From positions 5,952,001-6,016,000 of the forward strand of contig NZ_JASGIV010000001.1 of the NCBI RefSeq assembly GCF_047654805.1: a DNA stretch of 64,000 nucleotides, given 5' to 3'. This DNA comes from Pelomonas sp047654805. Its GTDB lineage: Bacteria; Pseudomonadota; Gammaproteobacteria; Burkholderiales; Burkholderiaceae_C. This document shows positions 1 through 7,742 of this stretch, piece after piece (the stretch's first letter is position 1; every line of letters begins with the position of its first letter). The notes under the pieces were generated by a model, which searched no databases, was not told where the DNA came from, and worked only from the letters and a program-made list of their open reading frames with translations. A program made the translations under genes and the position numbers.

Positions 1-262
1 TTTCTGCCATGGACTTCTCCTCGTACGACTTGGCGAAGCCGGACAGCTGCACTGTGCCCTTCATCGTCTCGACACTGATGGCCATGGCGCTGACGGTGGG
101 GTCTGCGGCGAACTTGGCCTTGACACGGGTGGTCAGCGCTGCGTCGTCGACGTAGGTGCCCACGGTCTCTTGGTTGCGGGTGACGGCGCAGCCGCTGGTA
201 GTGGCCAGCGTGGCCGTGAGGGCGGTGGCAAGGGCGACGGTCAGGATGGGCTTGTTGAACAT
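1..262 (-). CDS. BON-domain lipoprotein, OsmY-like (partial)
   Basis: The gene reads leftward and is cut by the window edge, so only its first 87 codons are visible. It starts MFNKPILTVALATALTATLA, a hydrophobic export signal, followed by TTSGC with Cys25 as the likely lipidated residue; the residue at -3 is Thr, so the lipobox is weak. From about residue 35 comes a stretch (ALTTRVKAKFAADP, then ETMKGTVQLSGFA) typical of the BON fold found in OsmY and other envelope stress proteins that bind phospholipid. A clear Shine-Dalgarno (AGGAG, seven bases before ATG) fixes the start. It is divergent from the response regulator at 452, with 189 bases between them. Role inferred: periplasmic or outer-membrane stress protein. 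Confidence 0.75.
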   Translation of the reverse strand, partial: MFNKPILTVALATALTATLATTSGCAVTRNQETVGTYVDDAALTTRVKAKFAADPTVSAMAISVETMKGTVQLSGFAKSYEEKSMAE

Positions 263-335
263 TTGAATCTCCTGTGGTGGGCGACCTGGGGAGTCGCTGG
301 AACCACTATCGCGCCCGTCAAGACCCGTCGGCATA

Positions 336-384
336 GTCCTGCAGCGCAGCCCCCTGTGGGACTCGGCCGGCGCCGATGTAGGAC
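336..384. promoter_or_regulatory. Repeated TGTRGGAC motif between the BON and response-regulator genes
   Basis: Three copies of one octamer lie in the divergent intergenic region: GTCCTGCA at 336-343 (inverted, TGCAGGAC), TGTGGGAC at 355-362 and TGTAGGAC at 377-384. The two direct copies are 22 bases apart, two helical turns, so a protein could meet them on the same face. Seen in sequence: the repeats and their spacing. Inferred: an operator, perhaps for the adjacent LuxR-type regulator. No family consensus is claimed. Confidence 0.35.
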
Positions 385-451
385 GGGTACTCTCGCGGCC
401 TGTGCACCAGACTGCTACGCTGGCGGCACTGCCTGTACCAAGCAACCCACC

Positions 452-1102
452 ATGATCCGTATCGGTATCGTCGACGACCACGCCATCGTGCGCACCGGCC
501 TGCGCCAGTACTTGTCCGACCACGTCGATCTGCGCGTCACCGGCGAAGGCTCCAGCGGCCACGATGCCTTGGAGATGGCACGCGGCGGCGAGGTCGACGT
601 GCTGTTGCTGGACATCTCCATGCCTGACCAGAGCGGTGTGGATGCGCTGGCAGCCATCAAGGCACGCTTCCCGGAGCTGCCCGTGCTCATCCTGAGCGGT
701 TTTCCTGAGGCGCACTACGCGACGACGCTGCTGCGCCAGGGTGCCAGCGGTTACCTGAACAAGGAATGCGATCCCGAAGAGATCGCCAACGCCATCCGCC
801 TCGTTTCGCGTGGACGGCGCTACATCAGTCCGGCTGTGGCCGAGCAACTGGCGGAGAGCGTCGTCGGCGGTTCGGGCCCCGGTGCGGCGGCCGACAAGCC
901 CCCGCACGAGGCGCTGTCAGAACGTGAGTTCCAGGTCTTCCTGCGACTGGCCAAGGGCGAGACCGTGGGGCATGTCGCCGAGGCGCTATTCCTCAGCGTG
1001 AAGACCGTCAGCACCTATCGCACGCGCGTTCTGGAGAAGCTCAAGCTGCAGACCAACAGCGATCTGACCTACTACGCGCTGAAGAACGGATTGATCCAGT
1101 AG
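452..1102 (+). CDS. NarL/FixJ family response regulator
   Basis: The 216-residue product begins MIRIGIVDDHAIVRTGLRQY. The N-terminal receiver domain has the acidic pair Asp8-Asp9, the phospho-acceptor Asp54 in LLLDISMPD, and a Lys in YLNKECDPEE. A LuxR-type helix-turn-helix follows from about residue 150 (LSEREFQVFLRLAKGET, then LSVKTVSTYRTRVLEKLKL). The reading frame is open further upstream, but the receiver domain starts exactly at this ATG, so earlier starts are rejected. No partner sensor kinase is in the window. It faces the BON gene across a region with repeated TGTRGGAC motifs, so it may control that gene; this is inference. Confidence 0.9.
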   Translation: MIRIGIVDDHAIVRTGLRQYLSDHVDLRVTGEGSSGHDALEMARGGEVDVLLLDISMPDQSGVDALAAIKARFPELPVLILSGFPEAHYATTLLRQGASGYLNKECDPEEIANAIRLVSRGRRYISPAVAEQLAESVVGGSGPGAAADKPPHEALSEREFQVFLRLAKGETVGHVAEALFLSVKTVSTYRTRVLEKLKLQTNSDLTYYALKNGLIQ

Positions 1103-1110
1103 CGGGGCGG

Positions 1111-1296
1111 TCAGCGCGTCTCGCCGAGATCCGGCGGGGCCTCGTCGCCCAGCGTCCAGGGCAGCGCCGACTCATAACCGAGCTCTGCCTCGTGCGAGGC
1201 CGTGGAGGACGACCACCAGCACGTCAGCAACGACCAGACGTGGCGATGCGGACGGGTTTCGGCCAAAGGGGTGTGCAGCGTTGCGTCGGGTGGCAT
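1111..1296 (-). CDS. Possible small ORF, 61 residues, unknown
   Basis: The interval 1103-1413 holds no convincing gene on the plus strand. On the minus strand a 61-codon frame starts MPPDATLHTPLAETRP behind a reasonable Shine-Dalgarno (GGAG, six bases before ATG). It contains a short Trp-rich hydrophobic stretch (HVWSLLTCWWSSSTA) and an acidic tail. I recognise no family. The ribosome-binding site is the only positive evidence, and chance open frames of this length are common in DNA this GC-rich. Confidence 0.25.
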   Translation of the reverse strand: MPPDATLHTPLAETRPHRHVWSLLTCWWSSSTASHEAELGYESALPWTLGDEAPPDLGETR

Positions 1297-1413
1297 GGGC
1301 GGCTCCGGTTGTGGGCCTGAGCTTCGCGTCGGCCCGACGTGCCAGATATCGGTCTGCAACGCTGTCGCGTGTCGGAGAGCGCCGACACGCGCATCTCGCA
1401 GCAGAATGCGGGG

Positions 1414-2196
1414 GTGCTCTTCTTCCGGTCATTGCTGCGCCTGGGCCTGGCCTGCTTGGCATTCGTCGCGTTGCCGCTGGCCGCCCGCGAGCTGCGGGTG
1501 CGCTGGAATCCCGACCCGCCCTACACCATGCGTGATCAGGCAGGCCGCGTCACGGGCCTGCAGGTCGACCTGATAGAGCAGGCGCTTCAGCGCCTGGGCT
1601 GCCGCGCGGTTTGGGTCGAGCTACCCTGGGCTCGGGCCCTTGTCGAGCTGGAGGCCGGCCGCCTCGACATGCTGCCGGGCGCTTTGCGCCGGCCCGAGCG
1701 CGAGGCCTACGCCCACTGGGTGCCGCAGCACATCGCCCTGTCCAACCGATTATTTGTGCGCGCGGGCCGGGCGAACGAGTTCGGCTCCGCGACGCGGTTG
1801 CAGGAGGCCTGGCGGCCCGGCCTGAAGCTGGGTGTCCAGATCGGCGTCGTCTATGGCCCTGACTATGCAGAGCTGCTGGGCAACGAGGTTTTCCGTGCGG
1901 CGCTGACGCAGGTGTCGGCCCGGCGCAGCCTGTGGCACATGCTGGATATCGGTCGGATCGACGGCGTGCTCGCCAGCGAGACGACGGCCCGCTGGGAGCT
2001 GCGGGAGCTGAGCCTGGCGGACCGCATTGTGGCGACGCCGGTCGCCGTACCGCATGAGCCGGTGCAGATCATGCTCAGCAAGCGCTCCGTCGACGCATTG
2101 ACGGCGCAGCGCTATCGGGAGGCCAGCGAGGCCCTGGTGAAGGATGGCACGTTGGCGCGCGTGCTTCGCAAGTACCTGGGCGATCCTCTGCCTTAG
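1414..2196 (+). CDS. Transporter substrate-binding domain protein (SBP_bac_3 type)
   Basis: A periplasmic binding protein of the amino-acid-binding (family 3) fold, about 260 residues. After a signal peptide (FRSLLRLGLACLAFVALPLAA) the mature part opens ELRVRWNPDPPYTMRDQ, the usual first strand of this fold. VTGLQVDLIEQALQRLGC, LEAGRLDMLPGALRR and a C-terminal GTLARVLRKYLGD follow. The frame is also open from a GTG at 1339; the GTG at 1414 is preferred because it puts the signal peptide at the N-terminus, but neither start has a strong ribosome-binding site. No permease or ATPase lies nearby, so it is an orphan: either a partner for a distant transporter or a ligand sensor. A comparable orphan is at 42937. 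Confidence 0.75.
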   Translation: MLFFRSLLRLGLACLAFVALPLAARELRVRWNPDPPYTMRDQAGRVTGLQVDLIEQALQRLGCRAVWVELPWARALVELEAGRLDMLPGALRRPEREAYAHWVPQHIALSNRLFVRAGRANEFGSATRLQEAWRPGLKLGVQIGVVYGPDYAELLGNEVFRAALTQVSARRSLWHMLDIGRIDGVLASETTARWELRELSLADRIVATPVAVPHEPVQIMLSKRSVDALTAQRYREASEALVKDGTLARVLRKYLGDPLP

Positions 2197-2209
2197 CCCT
2201 GGTCAGGCC

Positions 2210-3802
2210 TCAACCCGCGAGCGCTGCGTCCAGGATGGCGGCGGCCTGCGGAACGGGCTGTGTGCCGACCAGGCGGCCATCGCCGCCGAAGCGCGTGGCG
2301 ATGAAGGCATCGGCCGTGGCGCTGGAGGACTGCTCGCGCATCAGCAGGCCTTGTGCGCACAGCACCAGGCCTTGTGCGACGCTGCGGGCCCGCGCCTCCA
2401 GCATCGTGGGGTCGCCGGTCAGCAGGTGGCGCAGGGCCTGGGCTTGCTCCCGTACCGGGGCGTCCACGCTGGCACTGAACTCGTCAAGCAGGGCCAGCGC
2501 CACATCGGGTTCGCGGGCCATGGCGCGCAGTACGTCCAGAGCCATCACGTTGCCCGAGCCCTCCCAGATGGAATTCACCGGCGCCTCGCGGTACAGCCGT
2601 GCCAGCACGCCGTCCTCGACGTAGCCGTTGCCGCCAAGCAGTTCCATGGCCTCGCCGCTGCACTCGACGGCACGCTTGCAGACCCACAGCTTGGCGGCCG
2701 GCGTCATCAGCCGCTGCCAGGCCGGCTCGCCCCGCTCGAAGCCCTGCGCCAGGCGCAGCATCAGTCGCATCGCTGCCTCGCTCTCCAGCGCGAGGTCGGC
2801 CAGCACGGTCCGCATCAGCGGCTGCTCAGCCAGCCGCCGCCCGAAGGCGTGGCGCTCGCGCGCGTTGTGCAGCGCTTGCACGAAGCTGGCACGCAATAGC
2901 GCTGCGCTGCCGATGACGCAGTTCAGCCGCGTGTAGCCGGCCATTTCGATCAGCGTCGGGATGCCGCGACCCTCGTCGCCCAGGCGGCGTGCCCAGGCAT
3001 CGTGGAACTCGACCTCGCTGCTGGCATTGCTGCGGTTGCCCAGCTTGTCCTTCAGGCGCATCACCTGGATGGCGTTGCGCGCGCCATCGGGTGTGTAGCG
3101 CGGCAGCCAGAAGCAGGTGGGGCCGGCCGCGGTTCGAGCCAGCACCAGGTGGGCGTCACTGGTCGGTGCGGAGAAGAACCACTTGTGCCCGGTGACCGTG
3201 TAGCTGCCGTCGGCCTGCTCGACAGCTTCGGTTGCCACTTGACGCAGGTCGGAGCCGCCCTGCTTCTCAGTCATGCCCATGCCCACCCAGATGGAGGGTT
3301 TCTCCGTCATGGGGCGGTCCAGTGGGATGTGCTCACGACTGAAGAGCTTGTCGCGCAATGGCGCGAACAGCTCAGGCTGCTTCGCCAGCACGGGAATGGC
3401 GGCTTGCGTCATCGTCGCCGGGCAGAGGCTGCCGGATTCCACCTGGCCATGCAGATAGCAGCCGGCGGCGAACGCCGCCCAGCGGCCCGGCGCATTGGTG
3501 GCGAACACGTCGGCCACCAGACCCTGGCGGCGGTACATGGCAAGCAGCGCGTGCCAGGCTGGATGGAAGTCGACGAGGTCCACGCGTCGGCCGCGTGCGT
3601 CGAGCTGACGCAGCATCGGGCCGTTGCGGTTGGCGTCGCGCGCGAGTTGGGCAGTCTCGTTGCTGCCTAGCTCGGCGCCGTAGCGCGTCAGCGGCTCGAC
3701 GGCCTGCGGCGCCGCCGCGCGCAGCGTAGCCAGCAACGCAGGGTCACTGTCCAGCAGGTTGTGGCCCACCCATTCGTCGACGAGGTTCGAGCCCTGGCTC
3801 AT
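2210..3802 (-). CDS. Acyl-CoA dehydrogenase, AidB-like
   Basis: A 530-residue flavoprotein, close to the roughly 540 residues of AidB. It has the long AidB-type N-terminal region (WVGHNLLDSDPALLATLR, DFHPAWHALLAMYRRQGL). The acyl-CoA dehydrogenase core follows, with MGMTEKQGGSDLRQ at the flavin/substrate loop, TGHKWFFSAPTSDAHLVLAR and the C-terminal ELLGGNGYVEDGVLARLYRE. The tail EAPVNSIWEGSGNVMALD is typical of AidB and isovaleryl-type homologues. In E. coli AidB is induced by alkylating agents and binds DNA; most bacterial homologues are uncharacterised. The start is the ATG at 3802; the upstream in-frame extension does not resemble the family. It stands alone, with no adjacent ada or alkB. 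Confidence 0.88.
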   Translation of the reverse strand: MSQGSNLVDEWVGHNLLDSDPALLATLRAAAPQAVEPLTRYGAELGSNETAQLARDANRNGPMLRQLDARGRRVDLVDFHPAWHALLAMYRRQGLVADVFATNAPGRWAAFAAGCYLHGQVESGSLCPATMTQAAIPVLAKQPELFAPLRDKLFSREHIPLDRPMTEKPSIWVGMGMTEKQGGSDLRQVATEAVEQADGSYTVTGHKWFFSAPTSDAHLVLARTAAGPTCFWLPRYTPDGARNAIQVMRLKDKLGNRSNASSEVEFHDAWARRLGDEGRGIPTLIEMAGYTRLNCVIGSAALLRASFVQALHNARERHAFGRRLAEQPLMRTVLADLALESEAAMRLMLRLAQGFERGEPAWQRLMTPAAKLWVCKRAVECSGEAMELLGGNGYVEDGVLARLYREAPVNSIWEGSGNVMALDVLRAMAREPDVALALLDEFSASVDAPVREQAQALRHLLTGDPTMLEARARSVAQGLVLCAQGLLMREQSSSATADAFIATRFGGDGRLVGTQPVPQAAAILDAALAG

Positions 3803-3922
3803 CTCAGGCACCCCACGGGTAGTTGGCCGGCCCGGTCCGGCTATGCACTTGCGGCATGGCGCCGACAGCATCACCGTCACCATGGGGGAACGGCCAACGC
3901 AGGCCTTGGGCGAGGGGAACCA

Positions 3923-5080
3923 TCAATCTGCGACCCCCGGTTCCGCCATAAGCTGGCCGCGGCCGGCTCGCTGGGCTTCGTAGAGTGCCGTCTCGGCGCG
4001 GCGCTGCATGTCGGCCAGGCCGCGGTCGCCCGGGCGCAGCCGCGCCCAGCCGGCGCTGAAGGACAGCGGCACGCCCAGCTCAGCCGGCGCGCGCTCGGTC
4101 AAGGCCGCTCGCAGGCGCAGGTCCAGGGCTTGAGGACCTTCGGGCAGGCAACGCGCCATCAGCACGCCGAAGCGGTTGCCATCCAGGCGACCGGCGAGGT
4201 CGCCCAGCCTCATTTGGGCCTGGACGCAACTGGCGAACAATGCCAGCGCATGGCTGGCGAAGTCCATCTCGCGCTCGGCCTGGAGCGTCTCGAAGTCGTC
4301 CAGGTCCAGCACGACGAGGGCCAGCGGCTCTTCGTAGCGGCGGGCCATCGAGATCAGCTCGACGGAGCGACGGTTGAAGGCTGCGCCATCAGTCAGGCCG
4401 GTCAGGCCGTCGGTGTGGGTCAGGCTGGCGAGCTCAGCCTCGATCTGGCCACGCCAGGCCAGCAGCAACATGGGCAGGGCCAGCAGCAGGGCGAGCTGTC
4501 CAGTCAGGCCCAGCAGCACCTGGGGCCAGTCCGCCGGATCGCCCAGCTGCGTGGTGACGGCGCGGCTCAGCATGGCGGCCAGCAGCGGCAGCACGGCTGC
4601 CAGGCCCAGCAGGCGCCAACGCCGGCTGTTCAGGCCTTGCAGCAAGGTGTGGCGGCCGGGAAGCGTCAGCGCCACGCCCAGCCAGGCAAGCTGAGCGCCG
4701 AGGATGATGTCGATGAGCGTCTGCGCGCCGTCGTGATAGTTCCGCAGCAGCACGTGGCCGACCCCCAGCAGCAGCGGCGCGGCCGCCATGGCCCATCGTC
4801 CCGGCCGCGGGGTCAGCCACAGCCCGAGTGCCCACCACAGCGCCGACAGGCCCAGACTTAGCGCTGCCACGCCCGCGCTGTGCAGGCCGTGCGGCGCCAT
4901 GGGGTGCCCGCTCAGCGCCGGGCTCGCCAGCGCCAAGCCCAGCGCCAGCGCCACCATGCCGAGCTGGGCCCAGCGACCGCCAGCGTTCGCGCCGTGCCAG
5001 CCGATGAGGATCATGAGCACTAGCGCCGCAGCCAGCGCCTGCATGGGCATCAGCGCGAACAGGGCTTCCGTGAATGTCAT
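3923..5080 (-). CDS. Membrane protein with degenerate GGDEF domain
   Basis: A 385-residue protein with about six or seven hydrophobic helices in residues 1-210 (for example ALAAALVLMILIGW, VLLGLTGQLALLLALPMLLL) and a C-terminal GGDEF-fold domain. The domain is recognisable by HTDGLTGLTDGAAFNRR, LALVVLDLDDFETLQ and the closing ALYEAQRAGRGQL. The signature pentapeptide is DGNRF at 300-304 instead of GGDEF, and the usual second half of the DLDHFKxxND motif is gone. Diguanylate cyclase activity is therefore unlikely; such domains often act as sensors or protein-interaction modules. It is followed by creA after a 25-base gap in the opposite direction of reading order, so the two are independent. 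An intact cyclase is nearby at 7743. Confidence 0.85.
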   Translation of the reverse strand: MTFTEALFALMPMQALAAALVLMILIGWHGANAGGRWAQLGMVALALGLALASPALSGHPMAPHGLHSAGVAALSLGLSALWWALGLWLTPRPGRWAMAAAPLLLGVGHVLLRNYHDGAQTLIDIILGAQLAWLGVALTLPGRHTLLQGLNSRRWRLLGLAAVLPLLAAMLSRAVTTQLGDPADWPQVLLGLTGQLALLLALPMLLLAWRGQIEAELASLTHTDGLTGLTDGAAFNRRSVELISMARRYEEPLALVVLDLDDFETLQAEREMDFASHALALFASCVQAQMRLGDLAGRLDGNRFGVLMARCLPEGPQALDLRLRAALTERAPAELGVPLSFSAGWARLRPGDRGLADMQRRAETALYEAQRAGRGQLMAEPGVAD

Positions 5081-5105
5081 GTCCGGCGACGGTCCAGGAC
5101 CGGGC

Positions 5106-5573
5106 TCATTTCCTGACCGGGATGGCGGTCTCGCGCGGCACCGGCACGGCGGTCACGCTGTTCTGCGGCGAGCCGTCGATGAGGCGGTCGGAGTAGGTCA
5201 GGTAGACCAGTGTGTTGCGCTGCACATCCACCATGCGGACGATGCGCAGCCGCTTGAAGACCAGCGAGATGCGCTCGTTGAAGACTTCCTCCTGGCGGGG
5301 CAATGGCTGGCTGATCGTGACAGGTCCGACCTGACGGCAGGCGATGGATGCTTCCGACTTGTCCTCGGCCAGGCCGATGGCGCCTTTGATGCCTCCGGTC
5401 TTGGCGCGCGATACATAGCAGGCTACACCGCCGACCTTGGGGTCGTCATAGGCGTCGACGACGATCTTGTGGTCAGGGCCGATGAGCTTGAAGGCGGTGT
5501 CGACCGAACCGATTGGTTCGGCCGAGGCCGGCACCACGGCGGCGAGCAGCAGGGTGAGGGCGACGTGCTTCAT
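5106..5573 (-). CDS. creA: CreA family protein
   Basis: A 155-residue exported protein of the CreA family (function still unknown). A short signal peptide MKHVALTLLLAAVVPASA precedes the family core: IGSVDTAFKLIGPDHKIVVD, then DDPKVGGVACYVSRAKTGG, ASIACRQVGP and VFKRLRIVRMVD. Length and motif order match E. coli CreA. The start has no Shine-Dalgarno; instead a -10-like TAGACT ends six bases before the ATG (TAGACT-GGGCTG-ATG), which suggests a leaderless transcript. The reaction is unknown, so none is stated. Confidence 0.92.
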   Translation of the reverse strand: MKHVALTLLLAAVVPASAEPIGSVDTAFKLIGPDHKIVVDAYDDPKVGGVACYVSRAKTGGIKGAIGLAEDKSEASIACRQVGPVTISQPLPRQEEVFNERISLVFKRLRIVRMVDVQRNTLVYLTYSDRLIDGSPQNSVTAVPVPRETAIPVRK

Positions 5574-5582
5574 CAGCCCAGT

Positions 5583-6719
5583 CTAAAGCGCGCAGGCGCC
5601 GGCCGGGGCGGGGACTGCAGTTTGCTGCCCCGTGAAGCGCGGGCGCTCGGGGCGAGTCAGGTCGAAGTGGCTGAGCTGGTCGCTGCGCTGGTTGCAGACG
5701 TAGAGGTGAGTACCGGCGCGGCAGGCGCTGCGCGGATAGCTACCTCGCACCCAGTGGTGGTCCAGCAGTCGCGGCGCCTCCGGCCGGGCCAGGGACAGCA
5801 CGGCCACGCTGTCGTGCAGGCGGTTCAGTGCGTAGAGATGTTGGCCGCCGGGCGCGGCCAGCAGGTCGGAGGCGTAGCTGGTACCAGCAAAGCCAGCCGG
5901 CAGCACGGAGATCTCGTCGCGCAGGCGCGGCCCGGCGAGCGTGAGCTCGACGGTGGATAGCGTGGATGACTCCTCCTGCAGCACGTAGACCCAGCGCGGG
6001 TCGCCGGCGTGGAAGGCGAAGTGACGTGGACCGGAGCCCGGGCTGAGGGCCAGTTCGTGCGTCGCGCCCTGCGGTGCGCCGCTTGTCAGCGGCCAGGCCA
6101 GCAGCCGGTCGCGGCCTAGGTCGGTGCCCAGCAGCCAGCGGCCGTCGGGGCTGGCCTGGATCATGTGGGCGTGCGGCGCGTCGTGGCCGCTGCGGGCCTG
6201 GCTGCCGGGCGGGCCGTTCAGCGCCCGAGCGGGGCCGGGGCGGCAGTCGGGGCCGCCGCAAGCGGGCCAGCTCTCGGCCGGGCCCGGTCGGCCGTCGGCC
6301 CCCAGCGGCAGGACGGCAAAGCGGGCGTCGCCATAGTGGGCCACCCAGAGGCGGCCGGTATCCAGACTCAGATGCACCGGACCCTTGCCGCCACTGGCCT
6401 GGCGCTGCAGCAGCTGCAGGTTGCCGGCCGCATCCTGAGCGTAGACCGCGACATGGTCGCCCCCTTCCTCGGCAGCGTAGACAAGCTGGCCGCGGGCCGT
6501 CAGCCAGCTCGGGCTGTTGGCATTGGGCGCCAGGCCCAGTGGGGTCAGGCCGCCGTCGGGCGCGATGTCGAAGCTGTAGATGCCCTGACCCAGTGGGGCG
6601 TAGCTGCCGACATGCAGGAAGCGGGGTACGGATGAGGCGGCGGTGGCGGGCATCAGGGCGGCGGCGGACAGGCTCAACAGGTGACGGCGTTTCACGAGGC
6701 CGGTGTCGGGGTGGGACAT
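5583..6719 (-). CDS. Lactonase family beta-propeller protein
   Basis: A 378-residue protein of the seven-bladed lactonase (6-phosphogluconolactonase-like) family. It has an N-terminal export signal with a twin-arginine-like KRRHLLSLSAAALMPATA. Blade motifs follow: LHVGSYAPLGQGIYSFDI, GLAPNANSPSWLTARGQLVYAA, KGPVHLSLDTGRLWVAHYGD, DAPHAHMIQASPDGRWLLGTD and GPRHFAFHAGDPRWVYVLQE. Family members such as Pgl hydrolyse 6-phosphogluconolactone in the cytoplasm, but the export signal here argues for a periplasmic enzyme with another substrate. Its ATG overlaps by one base the stop of the upstream lipid-kinase gene (TGATG), so the two are probably cotranscribed. Confidence 0.85.
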   Translation of the reverse strand: MSHPDTGLVKRRHLLSLSAAALMPATAASSVPRFLHVGSYAPLGQGIYSFDIAPDGGLTPLGLAPNANSPSWLTARGQLVYAAEEGGDHVAVYAQDAAGNLQLLQRQASGGKGPVHLSLDTGRLWVAHYGDARFAVLPLGADGRPGPAESWPACGGPDCRPGPARALNGPPGSQARSGHDAPHAHMIQASPDGRWLLGTDLGRDRLLAWPLTSGAPQGATHELALSPGSGPRHFAFHAGDPRWVYVLQEESSTLSTVELTLAGPRLRDEISVLPAGFAGTSYASDLLAAPGGQHLYALNRLHDSVAVLSLARPEAPRLLDHHWVRGSYPRSACRAGTHLYVCNQRSDQLSHFDLTRPERPRFTGQQTAVPAPAGACAL

Positions 6720-7660
6720 CAGTGCACCACGTCCAGGGCCTGGGGCAGTACGCGCACCGAGATGTCGGCTGCCGCAGGCAGGGGCTCGCCGTCTACCGCC
6801 AGCGGGAGCGGTTCGGGGCCGCTCAGGCGCAGCATGCGGAAGCTGCTCAGGGCCACCTTGGTATGACGCAGGTGCCGGCCGGTCAGCAGCAGCGGCATCA
6901 TGGCTAGTGCGCCCGCACGACCGAAGGCGCCCGCGCGCAGCAGCTGCAGCTCGCCGTCGTCGATGCGTGCACCCGGTGCGACCGGCATGCCGCTGCCATA
7001 GCTGGGCGTGTTGAGACTGGAGGCGAAGAGTACCGGTCCGTCGTGCAGTAGCCGGCCGTCTGCCTCCACGCGCAGCGGATAGCGGCGCAGCCGGGCGATC
7101 TCGGCCAGCGTGGCCCAAAGGTAGCGCGGCTGGCCGCGCAGCCAGGCAGGCGCAGCGCGGGCGCGGCCGGCGATGGCTGCGTCGAAGCCGGCCGTCAAAC
7201 TGGACATGAAGAGCTGGGTGTCATGCCCAGGCGTCGTGACCTCGCCCAAGTCCATGGCCGAGGCCGGTGCGTGCTGTGCAAGGGCCAAGGCCTGGCGCCA
7301 GTCCATGCGCGCGAGGCCCAATGCACGGGCCAGGTCGTTGCCGGTGCCACTGGGCAGCAGGGCCAACTGCAGCCTGCGCGCGACGAGCGCGGGCAGCAGT
7401 TGGTGCACGGTGCCATCGCCGCCGGCCACGATGACGCGACTGCCTTTGGGTAGAGCCAGCAGGCGCTGGCGCGCGGCGGCGACGTTCTCGGGCAGCACCA
7501 GCGGCACCTGGGACAGTGCCTCGCGTAGCGGGGCGGCGAGGGCGGCGCAGCGGCCGTTTGCGGCGTGCGGGTTCAGCAGGCAGAGCGCGGGCACGGAGGC
7601 CGGGGTCAGGGCAGGGGCGATCACCCCGGCATTGAAGCGGTGTGCGGCGGGGTGCGCCAT
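6719..7660 (-). CDS. Diacylglycerol/lipid kinase family protein (YegS-like)
   Basis: A 313-residue member of the DAGK catalytic family. The N-terminal half has LCLLNPHAANGRC and the nucleotide-binding VIVAGGDGTVHQLLPAL followed by LLPSGTGNDLARALGL, the two family signatures. The C-terminal half carries LFASSLNTPSYGSGMPVAPGA and a final PLPLAVDGEPLP. Such enzymes phosphorylate lipid hydroxyls with ATP at the inner membrane. The frame extends far upstream, but homology begins near the ATG at 7660, which also clears the divergent cyclase gene. It is the first gene of a two-gene unit with the lactonase (TGATG overlap). Confidence 0.87.
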   Translation of the reverse strand: MAHPAAHRFNAGVIAPALTPASVPALCLLNPHAANGRCAALAAPLREALSQVPLVLPENVAAARQRLLALPKGSRVIVAGGDGTVHQLLPALVARRLQLALLPSGTGNDLARALGLARMDWRQALALAQHAPASAMDLGEVTTPGHDTQLFMSSLTAGFDAAIAGRARAAPAWLRGQPRYLWATLAEIARLRRYPLRVEADGRLLHDGPVLFASSLNTPSYGSGMPVAPGARIDDGELQLLRAGAFGRAGALAMMPLLLTGRHLRHTKVALSSFRMLRLSGPEPLPLAVDGEPLPAAADISVRVLPQALDVVH

Positions 7661-7742
7661 CGGCGCAGACCCTGGCGCCCCGCGCCGACGGGCCTGCCTA
7701 CACTGGTGCCAAGACCTCACTACGACAAGCTGCTGGCCGCGC

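Noticed and set aside
3761..4861. Long plus-strand frame (366 codons) opposite the degenerate GGDEF gene
   Set aside because: It is a Gln/Ala/Arg-rich antisense frame of a clear gene; several similar long antisense frames in this GC-rich window (for example 7749-9020 minus, 10877-12064 plus, 49847-51607 minus) were rejected on the same grounds.
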